This document shows, one piece after another, positions 28,377-37,467 of a stretch of DNA of 45,262 nucleotides. Made by a program: the position numbers and the translations under genes. A model generated the notes under the pieces. That model did not search any database. It was not told the DNA's origin and worked only from the letters and a program-made list of their open reading frames with translations. The stretch's first letter is position 1. Every line of letters begins with the position of its first letter. Source of the stretch: a virus; the IMG/VR virus record IMGVR_UViG_3300033153_001498, positions 1 through 45,262 of that record. One strand, written 5' to 3'.

Positions 28377-29567
28377 ATGAAAATTCACAAACAGGAGACA
28401 CGAGCTGTCTCAGATTTAATCGAATACGCTCAAAATTCTAGAACCCACTCAGACAAGCAGGTTAGCAAAATATGCGCAAGCATTACAGAGTTTGGCTTTA
28501 CTAACCCAGTGCTTGTTGATGAGAATAATACAATCATTGCAGGACATGGCCGTATCTTAGCTGCTAAAAAGCTTGGCATGGAAGAGGTGACAGCTGTCGT
28601 TCTTGTAGGTTTAACAGAGGCCCAGAAAAAGGCATACGTGATTGCTGATAACAAACTTGCACTAGATGCAGGCTGGGACGAAAAAACACTTGTGCTTGAG
28701 CTTGAGGCTATCAAAGAGCTTGACCTTGACTTAACGCTTACAGGTTTTGACACAGACGAGCTTTCAGAACTTATGAACATGGAAATAACAAGCTGCGAGC
28801 CTGGCCTTACCGATGAAGACAGTGCGCCAGAGTTACCAGAAACACCAACAACTGTACTTGGTGATATTTGGACCCTGGGCAAACACCGTTTAATGTGTGG
28901 CGACAGTACCAGCATTGACGCAGTTGACAAGCTTATGGACGGCAACAGTATCGACATGTTGTTTACGGATCCTCCTTACAACGTAGGCTTTAACGGTCGC
29001 AGCGGTAAGCATGACGTAATTAAAAACGACGACCTTAGTGACGACGACTTTAGTACATTCATTGACGACGTGCTTGCAACCATCCAGGCCCTGAACATTG
29101 AAACTTATTACATCTGGTGTAACTGGGACTTTTTCGGCATCTTACATGGCCGCATGGAATACAAAAGCTGCATAGTGTGGGCCAAGAATAACTTTGGCAT
29201 GGGTATCGGCTACAGGCACCAGCACGAGTTTTGTTTGTTCAATGGTAAAGTTGACAGCGATATTAAAAACGAGTCTGACTTATGGGAAGTTAAAAAAGAC
29301 ACCAAGTATGTCCACCCAACACAGAAGCCAGTCGAACTTAGCAAGCGCGCATTAAAAAACCACCGCGATGTTAAAAACGTACTCGATTTATTTGGAGGTT
29401 CTGGCTCAACACTTATTGGCTGTGAAGAATCTAAACGCAGCGCATTTGTAATGGAGCTTGACGAGAAATATTGCGACGTAATTATTAAGCGTTGGCAGGA
29501 ATTTACAGGCCAGTCTGCAGTTCATGCTGAAACAGGGGCAACATATAGCGAAGTGAAAGGGGCATAA
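28377..29567 (+). CDS. ParB-domain DNA adenine-type methyltransferase
   Basis: The 396-residue protein has two parts. Residues about 1-115 form a ParB-like N-terminal nuclease-type domain ('TDKQVSKICASITEFGFTNPVLVDENNTIIAGHGRILAAKKL' near 20-60, with the ParB G-H-G-R motif). Residues about 155-390 form a beta-class DNA methyltransferase: motif IV 'TDPPYN' near 196-201 before motif I 'LDLFGGSGST' near 335-344. Asp-Pro-Pro-Tyr is typical of N6-adenine or N4-cytosine enzymes. The gene sits just before the terminase, a common phage arrangement. With no restriction enzyme here, anti-restriction or packaging control is the likely role. Confidence 0.93.
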   Translation: MKIHKQETRAVSDLIEYAQNSRTHSDKQVSKICASITEFGFTNPVLVDENNTIIAGHGRILAAKKLGMEEVTAVVLVGLTEAQKKAYVIADNKLALDAGWDEKTLVLELEAIKELDLDLTLTGFDTDELSELMNMEITSCEPGLTDEDSAPELPETPTTVLGDIWTLGKHRLMCGDSTSIDAVDKLMDGNSIDMLFTDPPYNVGFNGRSGKHDVIKNDDLSDDDFSTFIDDVLATIQALNIETYYIWCNWDFFGILHGRMEYKSCIVWAKNNFGMGIGYRHQHEFCLFNGKVDSDIKNESDLWEVKKDTKYVHPTQKPVELSKRALKNHRDVKNVLDLFGGSGSTLIGCEESKRSAFVMELDEKYCDVIIKRWQEFTGQSAVHAETGATYSEVKGA

Positions 29568-30001
29568 TGTCGGAAAACAAAGGGGGCCGCCCAACGGTCA
29601 TGACACCAGAGGTTTTAAAGATGCTCAAAGAAGCATTTTCCATTGGTGGGGATATAACAGAGGCATGTGCGTATGCTGAAATTTCAAGGGACGCTTATTA
29701 TGATTACATAAAAAAGAACCCTGAGTTTTCCGACAAAGTTGAGCTATGGCAGTCAAAGCCTATATTGTTGTCTCGTCAAACTATGATGACAAGCATCAAA
29801 GGTGGCAACACTCAAGACGCTAAATGGATGCTTGAGAAGAAGCGAGCTAAAGAATTTAGAAACAATAAAGACATCACCTCCGACGGTGAGAAAATTGAGC
29901 CAAATGATGTGCCTCGTTTTGCTATTGAGTTTATAAATAGCGCAGACGAAATTGACAACGGTGAAGATGATAATAACGGTAAGGGTGAAGACAGTGAGTA
30001 A
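29567..30001 (+). CDS. terS: Terminase small subunit
   Basis: The 144-residue protein should recognise the packaging site and present DNA to the large subunit. It starts with 'GGRPTVMTPEVLKMLKEAFSIGGDITEACAYAEISRDAYYDYIKKNPEF', a helix-turn-helix unit seen in many small terminases, followed by a helical oligomerisation part and an acidic tail. Its position directly before the large subunit supports the call. Start ATG overlaps the methyltransferase stop. Confidence 0.85.
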   Translation: MSENKGGRPTVMTPEVLKMLKEAFSIGGDITEACAYAEISRDAYYDYIKKNPEFSDKVELWQSKPILLSRQTMMTSIKGGNTQDAKWMLEKKRAKEFRNNKDITSDGEKIEPNDVPRFAIEFINSADEIDNGEDDNNGKGEDSE

Positions 30002-30497
30002 AAAATACGAATACGAAATGAAGACAATTAAATTCCAGGATCTGCTTGATGCAATGGACGTTGAATTTAACAGGGATCAGGAACTTATTGTGTTGGAGGA
30101 TCAGCACACAAATGAGATTGTTGTTATTGGTGGTCACGAAGGCAAAAACATACTTGAAGCCCAGCGAATTATTAAAGGCGTAAACAAAGCGCCGCGCGTT
30201 GACCAGATTGACGACCGCGACCCCTACAGGCACGGCCACCTTATTATATGCGCAGCTGTTAAATACGGCGACGAGGTTATTTTAGGTTTAAGACATGCTG
30301 ATTGTTTTAGAAGCGGCAAGGATGTTGAAGGTATACACGGCTTCCTTGATAACAAAAATGAATTTTTAAACCGCGAGGAAGCCTACAAGGTTGCAGATGC
30401 TGCAGGCCAAATACGTGTTTACCCTCCAAAAAACAATTTAGATTGGCACAAAGAGCGCGGCACGGAGCCTGGATTGTTTAGTGAATTGGTTTGGTAG
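29994..30497 (+). CDS. Conserved phage protein between terminase subunits
   Basis: The 167-residue product starts at GTG 29994 (AAGGGTGAAGAC upstream, overlapping the small terminase end). The C-terminal half contains 'GHLIICAAVKYGDEVILGLRHADCFRS' and 'GFLDNKNEFLNREEAYKVADAAGQI', which resembles a recurrent phage family found near packaging genes. A role in packaging or virion assembly is suggested only by location. Its stop is three bases before the large terminase start. Confidence 0.65.
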   Translation: MSKKYEYEMKTIKFQDLLDAMDVEFNRDQELIVLEDQHTNEIVVIGGHEGKNILEAQRIIKGVNKAPRVDQIDDRDPYRHGHLIICAAVKYGDEVILGLRHADCFRSGKDVEGIHGFLDNKNEFLNREEAYKVADAAGQIRVYPPKNNLDWHKERGTEPGLFSELVW

Positions 30498-30500
30498 TTA

Positions 30501-31871
30501 ATGAAAAAAACAATTGTACCGCGTAAGATACAATTCCCTCGGTGGACCGAGCCTTTTTTCCATCCTATGCGTTACAAGGTTGCACACGGTGGACGTGGTG
30601 GCGGTAAGACCACTGATTATGCCCTCATACTTGTTTTGCGTGGTTTCCACAATACTTTGAGGGTGATGTGCTGCCGTGAGTTTCAAAACTCAATGGAGGA
30701 ATCTGTAAAGCCTGCCATTGAAAAGGCAATCGTTATGCTGGGCCTGGAGGAATTTTACACGGTACAAACCAGCAGAATTGTTGGCGTTAACGGCACCGTA
30801 TTTAATTTTAAGGGTATTGCCCGAAACATTATGTCGATTAAAGGTTGGGAAGACTACGACGTATGTTGGATTGAGGAAGCAAACACCACCAGTGCTGAGT
30901 CATTGCGCCTGCTTAAACCTACTATCCGTAAGCCTGGGTCCGAGATTTGGTTTTCATTTAACAGGCATAACCGTAACGATGCTGTTGATGAAATGTTTTT
31001 AGGCATAAACGGCGCACCAAAAAATGCAATTGTTGTGCATGTTAACTATGATCAAAACCCATTCTTTACCAAGGAGCTTGACGACGAGCGTTTGCTTGAC
31101 CTTGAAACAGAGCCTGCACGTTACAAGCACATTTGGGAAGGTGAACCCGACGACAACGGCCACGAAAAAGTTATATTACCATTTGAGTGGTTGGTTAAAG
31201 CTGTTGACGCACACAAGAGGCTTGGCTTAGATATATCTGGCCGCATACATACAGGGCTTGATGTTGCCGACACTGGTGGCGATACAAACGCCTTTGCTAC
31301 ACGTCACGGCTCGCTGCTTAAAGATGTTGTTGAATGGAATAAAGAATTTTTACACCAAACATCAACAGAGGCCGACGAACGCAACAGAGATAATGGATCC
31401 AGCCGCATGTTTTACGATGCAACAGGCATGGGTGCTGGTATTAAGTCCGATATGGATAAGATTGAAAACAGGCCGTACAAAGCCAAGCCGTTCGTTTTTG
31501 GTGGTGAGGTAAATGGTAAAGAGCTTGAGTTTAGCCGCAAGCGTAAAAATAAAGACATGTTTGCACGCCAAAACATACAAGCTGGGTGGAATTTACGCCT
31601 CCGTTTGCGTAATACAATGTATTTGCTAGACGGCAGAACTGACATAAACCCAGACTCATGCTTGTTTATTGACGGTAAAATAAAAGATATAAATGGTTTG
31701 TTGAAAGAACTGTCCCAACCGTTGTATGATAAAGACAACGCTGGTAAGCTGATAGTTATTAAGGCCCCACACAAACCGGGCCAACCTAAAAAAGAATCGC
31801 CAAACAGATATGATGCTTGTATCATGGCGTTTGCATATGACATTAGACGAGGATTGAAGGAAAAACGATGA
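30501..31871 (+). CDS. terL: Terminase large subunit
   Basis: The 456-residue enzyme packages DNA using ATP and cuts it with a nuclease domain. Walker A is 'HGGRGGGKTTDYAL' near residues 30-43, Walker B 'YDVCWIEEA' near 119-127, and the C-terminal nuclease contains 'GLDVADTGGDTNAF' near 252-265. Length and motif order match the PBSX/terminase_3 type. The end-formation type (cos or headful) cannot be told from the sequence. Confidence 0.95.
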   Translation: MKKTIVPRKIQFPRWTEPFFHPMRYKVAHGGRGGGKTTDYALILVLRGFHNTLRVMCCREFQNSMEESVKPAIEKAIVMLGLEEFYTVQTSRIVGVNGTVFNFKGIARNIMSIKGWEDYDVCWIEEANTTSAESLRLLKPTIRKPGSEIWFSFNRHNRNDAVDEMFLGINGAPKNAIVVHVNYDQNPFFTKELDDERLLDLETEPARYKHIWEGEPDDNGHEKVILPFEWLVKAVDAHKRLGLDISGRIHTGLDVADTGGDTNAFATRHGSLLKDVVEWNKEFLHQTSTEADERNRDNGSSRMFYDATGMGAGIKSDMDKIENRPYKAKPFVFGGEVNGKELEFSRKRKNKDMFARQNIQAGWNLRLRLRNTMYLLDGRTDINPDSCLFIDGKIKDINGLLKELSQPLYDKDNAGKLIVIKAPHKPGQPKKESPNRYDACIMAFAYDIRRGLKEKR

Positions 31872-33271
31872 GCAGAATTAAACAATTTTTTGGTATTAAA
31901 GACACAACGGCACTTACGCCAGTCAAAGATAACAACCTTTCAAGTCGTGGTTACGGCAGCCTCGCTGGTGGCGGTGGTGTCAGAAACGATACAACTGGCC
32001 TTGGCGTGTCGGGCCTGGATAAATCCGAGGACACATTCTTTGTAGCAACACGCCTTATTGACCGCATGTCACTTGAAACTGTTTATAACGAGTCATGGGC
32101 TGCAGCAAAATTTATTAACATCCCAGTTGACGACATGTTTATCCGCTGGCGCAAATTTACAGATATGTCTGAGCGTGGCGTTGACGTTATGACGCAGCAA
32201 GAGAAAAAACACAAAGTACGTGAGCGTTTAGCGCGTGCAATGAAAGCTGGCCGCTTATACGGTACTGGCTTATTGGTCCTTATGACAAAAGAGGCGCCGC
32301 TTGATTTTCCGCTTAACGTTAACCGCATAAGACCTGGCGACCTTACAAACATTTTGGTTGTTGACCGCTTCGACGCAAGTATTTACACACGCGATACGGA
32401 TCCGTTTAGCGAAAACTTTGGTAAACCTTCGATGTATCACATTAACATAAAAGGTGGCGGCACTATATTGGTGCATGCTAGCCGTGTACTTCGTTTTGAC
32501 GGTAAGACCCCACTATCATCAACAGGCTGGGATACTTACGATCAAGATTGGGGTGTAAGTGAAATTATTCCAGTTATGACGTCAATCAAGCAGGACTCTG
32601 TTGTTGCCAGCGGCGTTGCACACCTAACACAAGAGGCGTCAATACCAGTTGTTAATATTGAAAACTTCCAAGAGGCACTTGAGGGCGAGTGCGACGCAGC
32701 AAACGGTGTAACAAACAGCGACGCTGACACAACACTTTCACAATTGGCCAATACATTCACAAGTACCAAGTCAATTTTTAGAACTGTATTCCTTGGCGCC
32801 AATGATAAATTTGAACGCCAGCACGTTAACTTTGCAAACATACCTGATTTAATGGATCGTTATGCTAAACGTTTATCTGCTGCAGCTGACATTCCAGCTA
32901 CACGCTTCTGGGGCCAATCACCAGTTGGTATGAATGCCACAGGCGACAGCGATCTTGAAAACTATGCTGCACACGTTGCAAGCATGCAAAACGTAAAACT
33001 TCCAGGGCCGCTTGAGCTTTTGGATACTGTGCTTGCTAAGGATGCTGGTTTGAAAGAGGTTATTTCTTACGAGTTTTTATCTCTTATGGATATTTCAGAA
33101 AAAGAGCAGGCTGATATTGCTAAAACTAAAGTCGAGGCAGCAGTGCTTGCCGTGGGCGGCCCTATCCTTGATGAGGAAGAGGCACGCAAAATGCTTGACG
33201 GCGACGCATGTATTGGCAACATTGAGGTTGACGCATTCGAGGCTGCCGTTGAAGAAGAGGAGGGCGTTTAA
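31868..33271 (+). CDS. Portal protein, DUF1073 type
   Basis: The 467-residue protein forms the dodecameric ring through which DNA enters. The DUF1073 pattern appears: 'VYNESWAAAKFINIPVDDMFIRWRKF', 'RLYGTGLLVLMTKE', 'HASRVLRFDG' and 'PVGMNATGDSDLENYA'. The start overlaps the large terminase by four bases. Some database models call the N terminus Acb1-like, but there is no separate anti-CBASS gene here, and the context is clearly portal. Confidence 0.93.
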   Translation: MSRIKQFFGIKDTTALTPVKDNNLSSRGYGSLAGGGGVRNDTTGLGVSGLDKSEDTFFVATRLIDRMSLETVYNESWAAAKFINIPVDDMFIRWRKFTDMSERGVDVMTQQEKKHKVRERLARAMKAGRLYGTGLLVLMTKEAPLDFPLNVNRIRPGDLTNILVVDRFDASIYTRDTDPFSENFGKPSMYHINIKGGGTILVHASRVLRFDGKTPLSSTGWDTYDQDWGVSEIIPVMTSIKQDSVVASGVAHLTQEASIPVVNIENFQEALEGECDAANGVTNSDADTTLSQLANTFTSTKSIFRTVFLGANDKFERQHVNFANIPDLMDRYAKRLSAAADIPATRFWGQSPVGMNATGDSDLENYAAHVASMQNVKLPGPLELLDTVLAKDAGLKEVISYEFLSLMDISEKEQADIAKTKVEAAVLAVGGPILDEEEARKMLDGDACIGNIEVDAFEAAVEEEEGV

Positions 33272-33498
33272 TGTTTAAAGTTTTTTTAGCAGTGTTTATT
33301 TTAATTGTGGTTCTAATTGATATGAACAAGGCCCCATCTTTCAGTAATAAATGTTTTAGCAAAGCCTGCGAACAAGGCAAGCTTTATGACGGTGCTAAGA
33401 AAAAGGGTAGCTCTATGTTTAAACACGACGGTGCAGCCTACTATCCACTATCTCCAATGAATGGACTTGGCGGCGGACTATCAGGGATGGGCTTGTAA
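33271..33498 (+). CDS. Small protein with hydrophobic N terminus in the head module
   Basis: The 75-residue product has 'MFKVFLAVFILIVVLIDMN' at the N terminus, which can be a membrane anchor or signal sequence, and a Gly-rich end. Start and stop overlap the flanking genes by one base. It is an unusual insertion in a head module, where soluble proteins are expected. No family is recognised. Confidence 0.55.
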   Translation: MFKVFLAVFILIVVLIDMNKAPSFSNKCFSKACEQGKLYDGAKKKGSSMFKHDGAAYYPLSPMNGLGGGLSGMGL

Positions 33499-34244
33499 TG
33501 GCTAGGGCGCCAAAACCTATAAGGCCGCTCCGTAGACAAGAGCGCCGTTATGATAAAGCTATACGCAAACGTGTGTTGCGCCCATTGTATAACAGTATGC
33601 TTGGTCCTTTTAGGCGTGCAGAACAATTGCAAGGCGAACTCATTCAAGAAATTGACCAGCGTTTTAATAAATTTATCCAAGGGCCGCTGCAGCAAACATC
33701 AACTGTGCTGGCAACTGCACAAATTACAGATTTAAATGCCTACCACAGAAAAGCAATGGTGGCCAGTTTCCGCTCTGCGCTTGGCGTAAGCATCAACCCA
33801 CTATTTATTGACGGTCAAATAAATGTGCTAATGATGATGGCAATAAAAGAAAATGTTGAACTTATAAGGTCAATTCCGTTACAATTGCAGGGAGATTTAA
33901 TAAAGCACGTCACTGAGACAATCGAAAAGCACGGCTTTAATGAACAAAAACTTATAAAAACGCTAAACAACCGCTTTAATGTTGCAGGTAGTAGAGCCAA
34001 ACTTATCGCCAGGGACCAAACGTCAAAAACGATTGGGGCGCTAACAAAAGCAAGGCACCAGCAAATAGGCATAACTGAATATGTTTGGATAACTTCAAAC
34101 GACGAGCGTGTAAGATCGAGCCACGCAAGCTTGAATGGATCTAAACAGGAATGGGCAACGCCGCCACCAGTTTCAGGACATCCGGGCCACAGCATTCAGT
34201 GTCGTTGTGTAGCACAGGCGGTAATAGAAGGGGTTGACTTTTAA
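33498..34244 (+). CDS. Head morphogenesis protein (Mu gpF / SPP1 gp7-like)
   Basis: The 248-residue protein is a minor head component that joins portal and capsid assembly. Characteristic parts are 'ARDQTSKTIGALTKARHQQIGITEYVWITSNDERVRSSHASLNG' and 'GHSIQCRCVAQ' near the end, which form the conserved C-terminal minor-head domain. The N terminus is basic and helical. Position between portal and protease is standard. Confidence 0.88.
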   Translation: MARAPKPIRPLRRQERRYDKAIRKRVLRPLYNSMLGPFRRAEQLQGELIQEIDQRFNKFIQGPLQQTSTVLATAQITDLNAYHRKAMVASFRSALGVSINPLFIDGQINVLMMMAIKENVELIRSIPLQLQGDLIKHVTETIEKHGFNEQKLIKTLNNRFNVAGSRAKLIARDQTSKTIGALTKARHQQIGITEYVWITSNDERVRSSHASLNGSKQEWATPPPVSGHPGHSIQCRCVAQAVIEGVDF

Positions 34245-35365
34245 TGATTAAATTTACAGGTTCAGATGTACTTGAGCTTAAATCATCACGCAACAAAACG
34301 CGTGAGGGCTTCTTAGAAGCTACCGCGGCACTTACATGTGTTGGTGTGCAGTATTACAGCGGCAAGCAGTTTGGCTTGGACACTAACGACCTTGTTGGCG
34401 TGTTCAGGCCAGCAGAGACAGTTTTTCATAAAGACACAATTGCATCTGCAAAATTAAAACCTATTACGCGTGAACACCCAGACGAAGATGTTACAGCTGA
34501 AAATTACAAACATTTGACAGCAGGCACGATTGGTGAGACAGTTGAACCAATAGATAACACGCGCCTCGGTGCAAAGGTCATTATAAATGACGCAAATGTT
34601 ATAAAAGAAATTGAAGACGGTACCGTAGAAACGAGTGCAGGCTACCTCGCAACATTAGTTGAAGAGTTAGGCACACATGAAGGAAATGAGTACCAATTCA
34701 AGTTTGATGGCCCGATGATTATAAATCACCTTGCTATCGTAGACCGTGGTCGATGTGGCCCAAATGTAAAAATCCTAGATAAAGGAAATGACATGACTAA
34801 AGAGCAAATAATTAAGCTTCTTACAGACGCTGGCATCATCGACGCTGATGGTAAAAAGGTTGCTGTAGAACTTAAAGCAGAGGACCTTGTTGAAAAACTT
34901 GCCGCTGTAATGAAGAAAAATGACGAAGCCGAAAAAGACGCTGAAAAAGCCGCTGCTGAAAAAGCTGAAAAAGAAGCTGCTGACAAAAACGAAGACGATA
35001 ACGACGACGAAGATAAAGGCGACAAGGAAGAGTCTAAAAAAGACGCTGCTGAAACTGCCCTTAACGACGCTGTTAACGTACGCGTTAAGTTGGTTACCGA
35101 CTGCCAAGTGCATCTAAAAGACACAGACGTTAGTAAAATGACGAACCGTGAAATTTTAGAAACAGCACTTAAAGACGATGTTGAAAACATCGAAACTAAG
35201 TCGGATGGTTACTTGATGGGCGTACTTGACACAATCAATGTCGACCGTAAAGCGGCTGCTGATAAAGCGGCTGAAATGGCAAGTGTTAAAGACAGCAGTA
35301 AAGGTAGCCTTTCAGCTCCTATGACTGGTCTTGAAGCGCGTGAACTTGAAAATGAAGGAAAATAG
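34244..35365 (+). CDS. DUF2213 head maturation protease with scaffold-like tail
   Basis: The 373-residue protein carries a DUF2213 domain at about 1-180. Candidate catalytic residues are His in 'ITREHPDEDV', Ser in 'VETSAGYL' and His in 'IINHLAIVDRGRCG', arranged as in phage prohead serine proteases. From about residue 220 to 270 it becomes a highly charged Lys/Glu/Asp/Ala helix, then a helical domain to the end; this resembles an internal scaffold fused to the protease. It stands just before the capsid genes. Confidence 0.85.
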   Translation: MIKFTGSDVLELKSSRNKTREGFLEATAALTCVGVQYYSGKQFGLDTNDLVGVFRPAETVFHKDTIASAKLKPITREHPDEDVTAENYKHLTAGTIGETVEPIDNTRLGAKVIINDANVIKEIEDGTVETSAGYLATLVEELGTHEGNEYQFKFDGPMIINHLAIVDRGRCGPNVKILDKGNDMTKEQIIKLLTDAGIIDADGKKVAVELKAEDLVEKLAAVMKKNDEAEKDAEKAAAEKAEKEAADKNEDDNDDEDKGDKEESKKDAAETALNDAVNVRVKLVTDCQVHLKDTDVSKMTNREILETALKDDVENIETKSDGYLMGVLDTINVDRKAAADKAAEMASVKDSSKGSLSAPMTGLEARELENEGK

Positions 35366-35368
35366 AAT

Positions 35369-35884
35369 ATGACTATTCAAAGCGTATATAACAAGTATCA
35401 GCAAAAAGGTTTTGTTGGTGATCTTGCACGTCCTATCGCCCCTTACGCATTCGACACTGGCATTGCTGGCGTTGAACTACGTCCAGGCGAAGGTGTGTAC
35501 TACGATTCAACTACAAACAAATTTATCAAACCAGTGGATGCTGCAACTCGCTTGCTAGTAACTCACATTGTTGGTACTGATAAAGGTACACTACAAACAA
35601 CAATCAGCACGCCTGCAGGCGCTAACTCAAACCAGGAAGTTGTTATCGCAGCTGACACGGTTGGTAAGTTCCTACTACTTGGCGCAATGTATGTTGTTGC
35701 TGGTGAAACTCTAGAGTTCGGCGATGCACTTGTATTCGACGAAGCTGCTGGCGACTGGATTAAGGCTACTGCCGTAACATCAGACGCTACTACTCTACCT
35801 CGCGCAAGCATTATCTGCATCGACGTTCAAGGCGCTGCTGATGGTGAAATTGTTGAAGTTCGTAACAACGGACAAATCCGTTAA
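35369..35884 (+). CDS. Capsid decoration protein, DUF2190-like
   Basis: The 171-residue protein is beta-rich with alternating hydrophobic residues. 'AGVELRPGEGVYYDSTTNKF' and 'DALVFDEAAGDWIKATAV' fit the DUF2190/structural cement pattern, where each copy strengthens capsid contacts. Position between the protease and the major capsid gene is usual. GGAAAATAG precedes the start. Confidence 0.8.
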   Translation: MTIQSVYNKYQQKGFVGDLARPIAPYAFDTGIAGVELRPGEGVYYDSTTNKFIKPVDAATRLLVTHIVGTDKGTLQTTISTPAGANSNQEVVIAADTVGKFLLLGAMYVVAGETLEFGDALVFDEAAGDWIKATAVTSDATTLPRASIICIDVQGAADGEIVEVRNNGQIR

Positions 35885-35906
35885 ACCCTAAAAGAAAGAC
35901 AAAAAA

Positions 35907-36998
35907 ATGCCAGATATTTTCGGTAAGTCTCAAAAAGACTATGGGCATCTAGTAGCTATCCAAAAGGGTGGTTTCATGGACGCACACAACAAAGAGCTAG
36001 CAGTACGTGGTAAAACACACAGCTTTAACGCTCTATGTGATAGCCACAACCCAGTTGCACAGCCTCTTAATGATGTTGAAGCAGTTGCGCAAGCAGTTGG
36101 TTTTGTAACTAACAACTTGCAGGCTATCCAAGCACAGGTTGAGGAAACACTTTACTTAGACTTCCGTCTAAACGAGTTGATCCCAATCGTGACAAACGTA
36201 CCAGAAGGTGCGACAACATACAGCTATCGCGTAACAGATAAAGCTGGCCAAGGTTCATTCATCGAGAACAACGGTACAAACGCTTCTGGCGCTGGTATCT
36301 CTGCTCGTAACGTTCCTTACTCTATCGAGTACGCTGGTATTGTTGCCAAGTGGAGCATTGAAGACCTGCGTCGCGCAGCCTTTACTGGTATCCCACTTGA
36401 CAGCGAAACTATCGACGCTGCTGCAACTGGTGCGATGGATCACATCGAAAAAGTTGGTTTAGTTGGAGATGCTGCACGCAACTTCGTTGGCTTAACTAAC
36501 CTTTCAGGTATTCCAACATCAACAGCTGCTGCTAACTGGTCAACATTGTCTGCAGAGGCACTTGTTAAAGTTATCCAAGCGGAAATTACAGCTGTAATTA
36601 AATCAACAAACGAAATTGTTGGTCGCGTTATTAAGAAAGGTCTAACGATCTATCTTCCTATCGATCAGTTTGCACTTGTTACGGAAACTAACATTGCTGC
36701 AGACGCTAACAAGACTGTTTGGGACTTTGTTTCACAGTACAACACTTGGACGCAAATGACAGGCCAAAAGCCTATGATTAAGCAGGTTGCTGAACTTGCA
36801 ACGGCTGGTGCTGGTAGCACTGCTCGTCTGCTAGTTGGTTTCAATGACGTTAAAGTTATGGAAATGGCTATCCCGATGATGCCTCGCGTTATCACAACTA
36901 TCAACCACGGTTACACAGTTGATGCTCCTCTTGAGTATAAAGTGTCTGGCCTTAACGTTAAACGTCCTGGCACTATGCGCTACGTTGACGATATTTAA
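35907..36998 (+). CDS. Major capsid protein, DUF2184 type
   Basis: The 363-residue protein is the main shell subunit. DUF2184-like segments include 'LYLDFRLNELIPIVTNVPEGATTYSYRV', 'IEYAGIVAKWSIEDLRRAAFTGIPLDSE' and 'YKVSGLNVKRPGTMRYV' at the end, with the HK97-like pattern of an extended loop and a peripheral domain. Codon use is less AT-rich than in flanking genes, as expected for a highly expressed protein. No cleavage site is evident. Confidence 0.9.
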   Translation: MPDIFGKSQKDYGHLVAIQKGGFMDAHNKELAVRGKTHSFNALCDSHNPVAQPLNDVEAVAQAVGFVTNNLQAIQAQVEETLYLDFRLNELIPIVTNVPEGATTYSYRVTDKAGQGSFIENNGTNASGAGISARNVPYSIEYAGIVAKWSIEDLRRAAFTGIPLDSETIDAAATGAMDHIEKVGLVGDAARNFVGLTNLSGIPTSTAAANWSTLSAEALVKVIQAEITAVIKSTNEIVGRVIKKGLTIYLPIDQFALVTETNIAADANKTVWDFVSQYNTWTQMTGQKPMIKQVAELATAGAGSTARLLVGFNDVKVMEMAIPMMPRVITTINHGYTVDAPLEYKVSGLNVKRPGTMRYVDDI

Positions 36999-37012
36999 TA
37001 GGAGGTATAAAG

Positions 37013-37462
37013 ATGGCTTTAGTAACAAATACATCTGAAACACCACTTATTATTGATGGTGTTACGATTAACCCTAGACGTACGGAAGAAATTTCTACTG
37101 AGGCGCTTGAGCGCTTCGGTAGCCGTGCGGCTGGTAAATATTACCTTGAACACTCACTTAAAGTGACTGGCATGGGTAATGATGCTCAAGACGCTGACTT
37201 CGAAGTTGTTGACGGCGACAACGTTGATCTTGATGATCCTGAAACTGAACAGTTAAGCGATGCTGAAACAGCTGAACTTACTGGCGGTGAAGGTGACTCA
37301 GACGAAGTTGAAAAACTTGACTTGTCTAAACTGAACAAGGATGAACTAAAGGTCGAAGCTGATAAGCTTGGCGTTAAGTACAACTTTGCTATCGGTGAAG
37401 ATACACTGCGCACACGTATCGAGGAGCATTTAGCTGACCTCGAAGACGAAGCGGAGGCGTAA
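37013..37462 (+). CDS. Head-associated protein with HeH/LEM-like C terminus
   Basis: The 149-residue product starts after AGGAGG at 37001-37006. It has a beta-rich start, a long acidic middle (Asp and Glu from about residue 60 to 105) and the C-terminal fold 'LNKDELKVEADKLGVKYNFAIGEDTLRTRIEEHL', which matches the HeH/LEM or SAP-like DNA-binding helix-extended loop-helix type. It may sit at the head-DNA interface. Confidence 0.7.
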   Translation: MALVTNTSETPLIIDGVTINPRRTEEISTEALERFGSRAAGKYYLEHSLKVTGMGNDAQDADFEVVDGDNVDLDDPETEQLSDAETAELTGGEGDSDEVEKLDLSKLNKDELKVEADKLGVKYNFAIGEDTLRTRIEEHLADLEDEAEA

Positions 37463-37467
37463 GTCAC

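Noticed and set aside
31868-33271. Anti-CBASS (Acb1-like) function for the portal gene product
   Set aside because: The name comes from a domain label used for the N-terminal region of DUF1073 proteins; context, length and motifs show a portal protein.
34726-35190. Serine-rich minus-strand reading frame opposite the protease-scaffold gene
   Set aside because: It mirrors the Lys/Glu/Asp-rich tail of the plus-strand gene; several other long minus-strand frames at 42296, 42830 and 28430 are explained in the same way.
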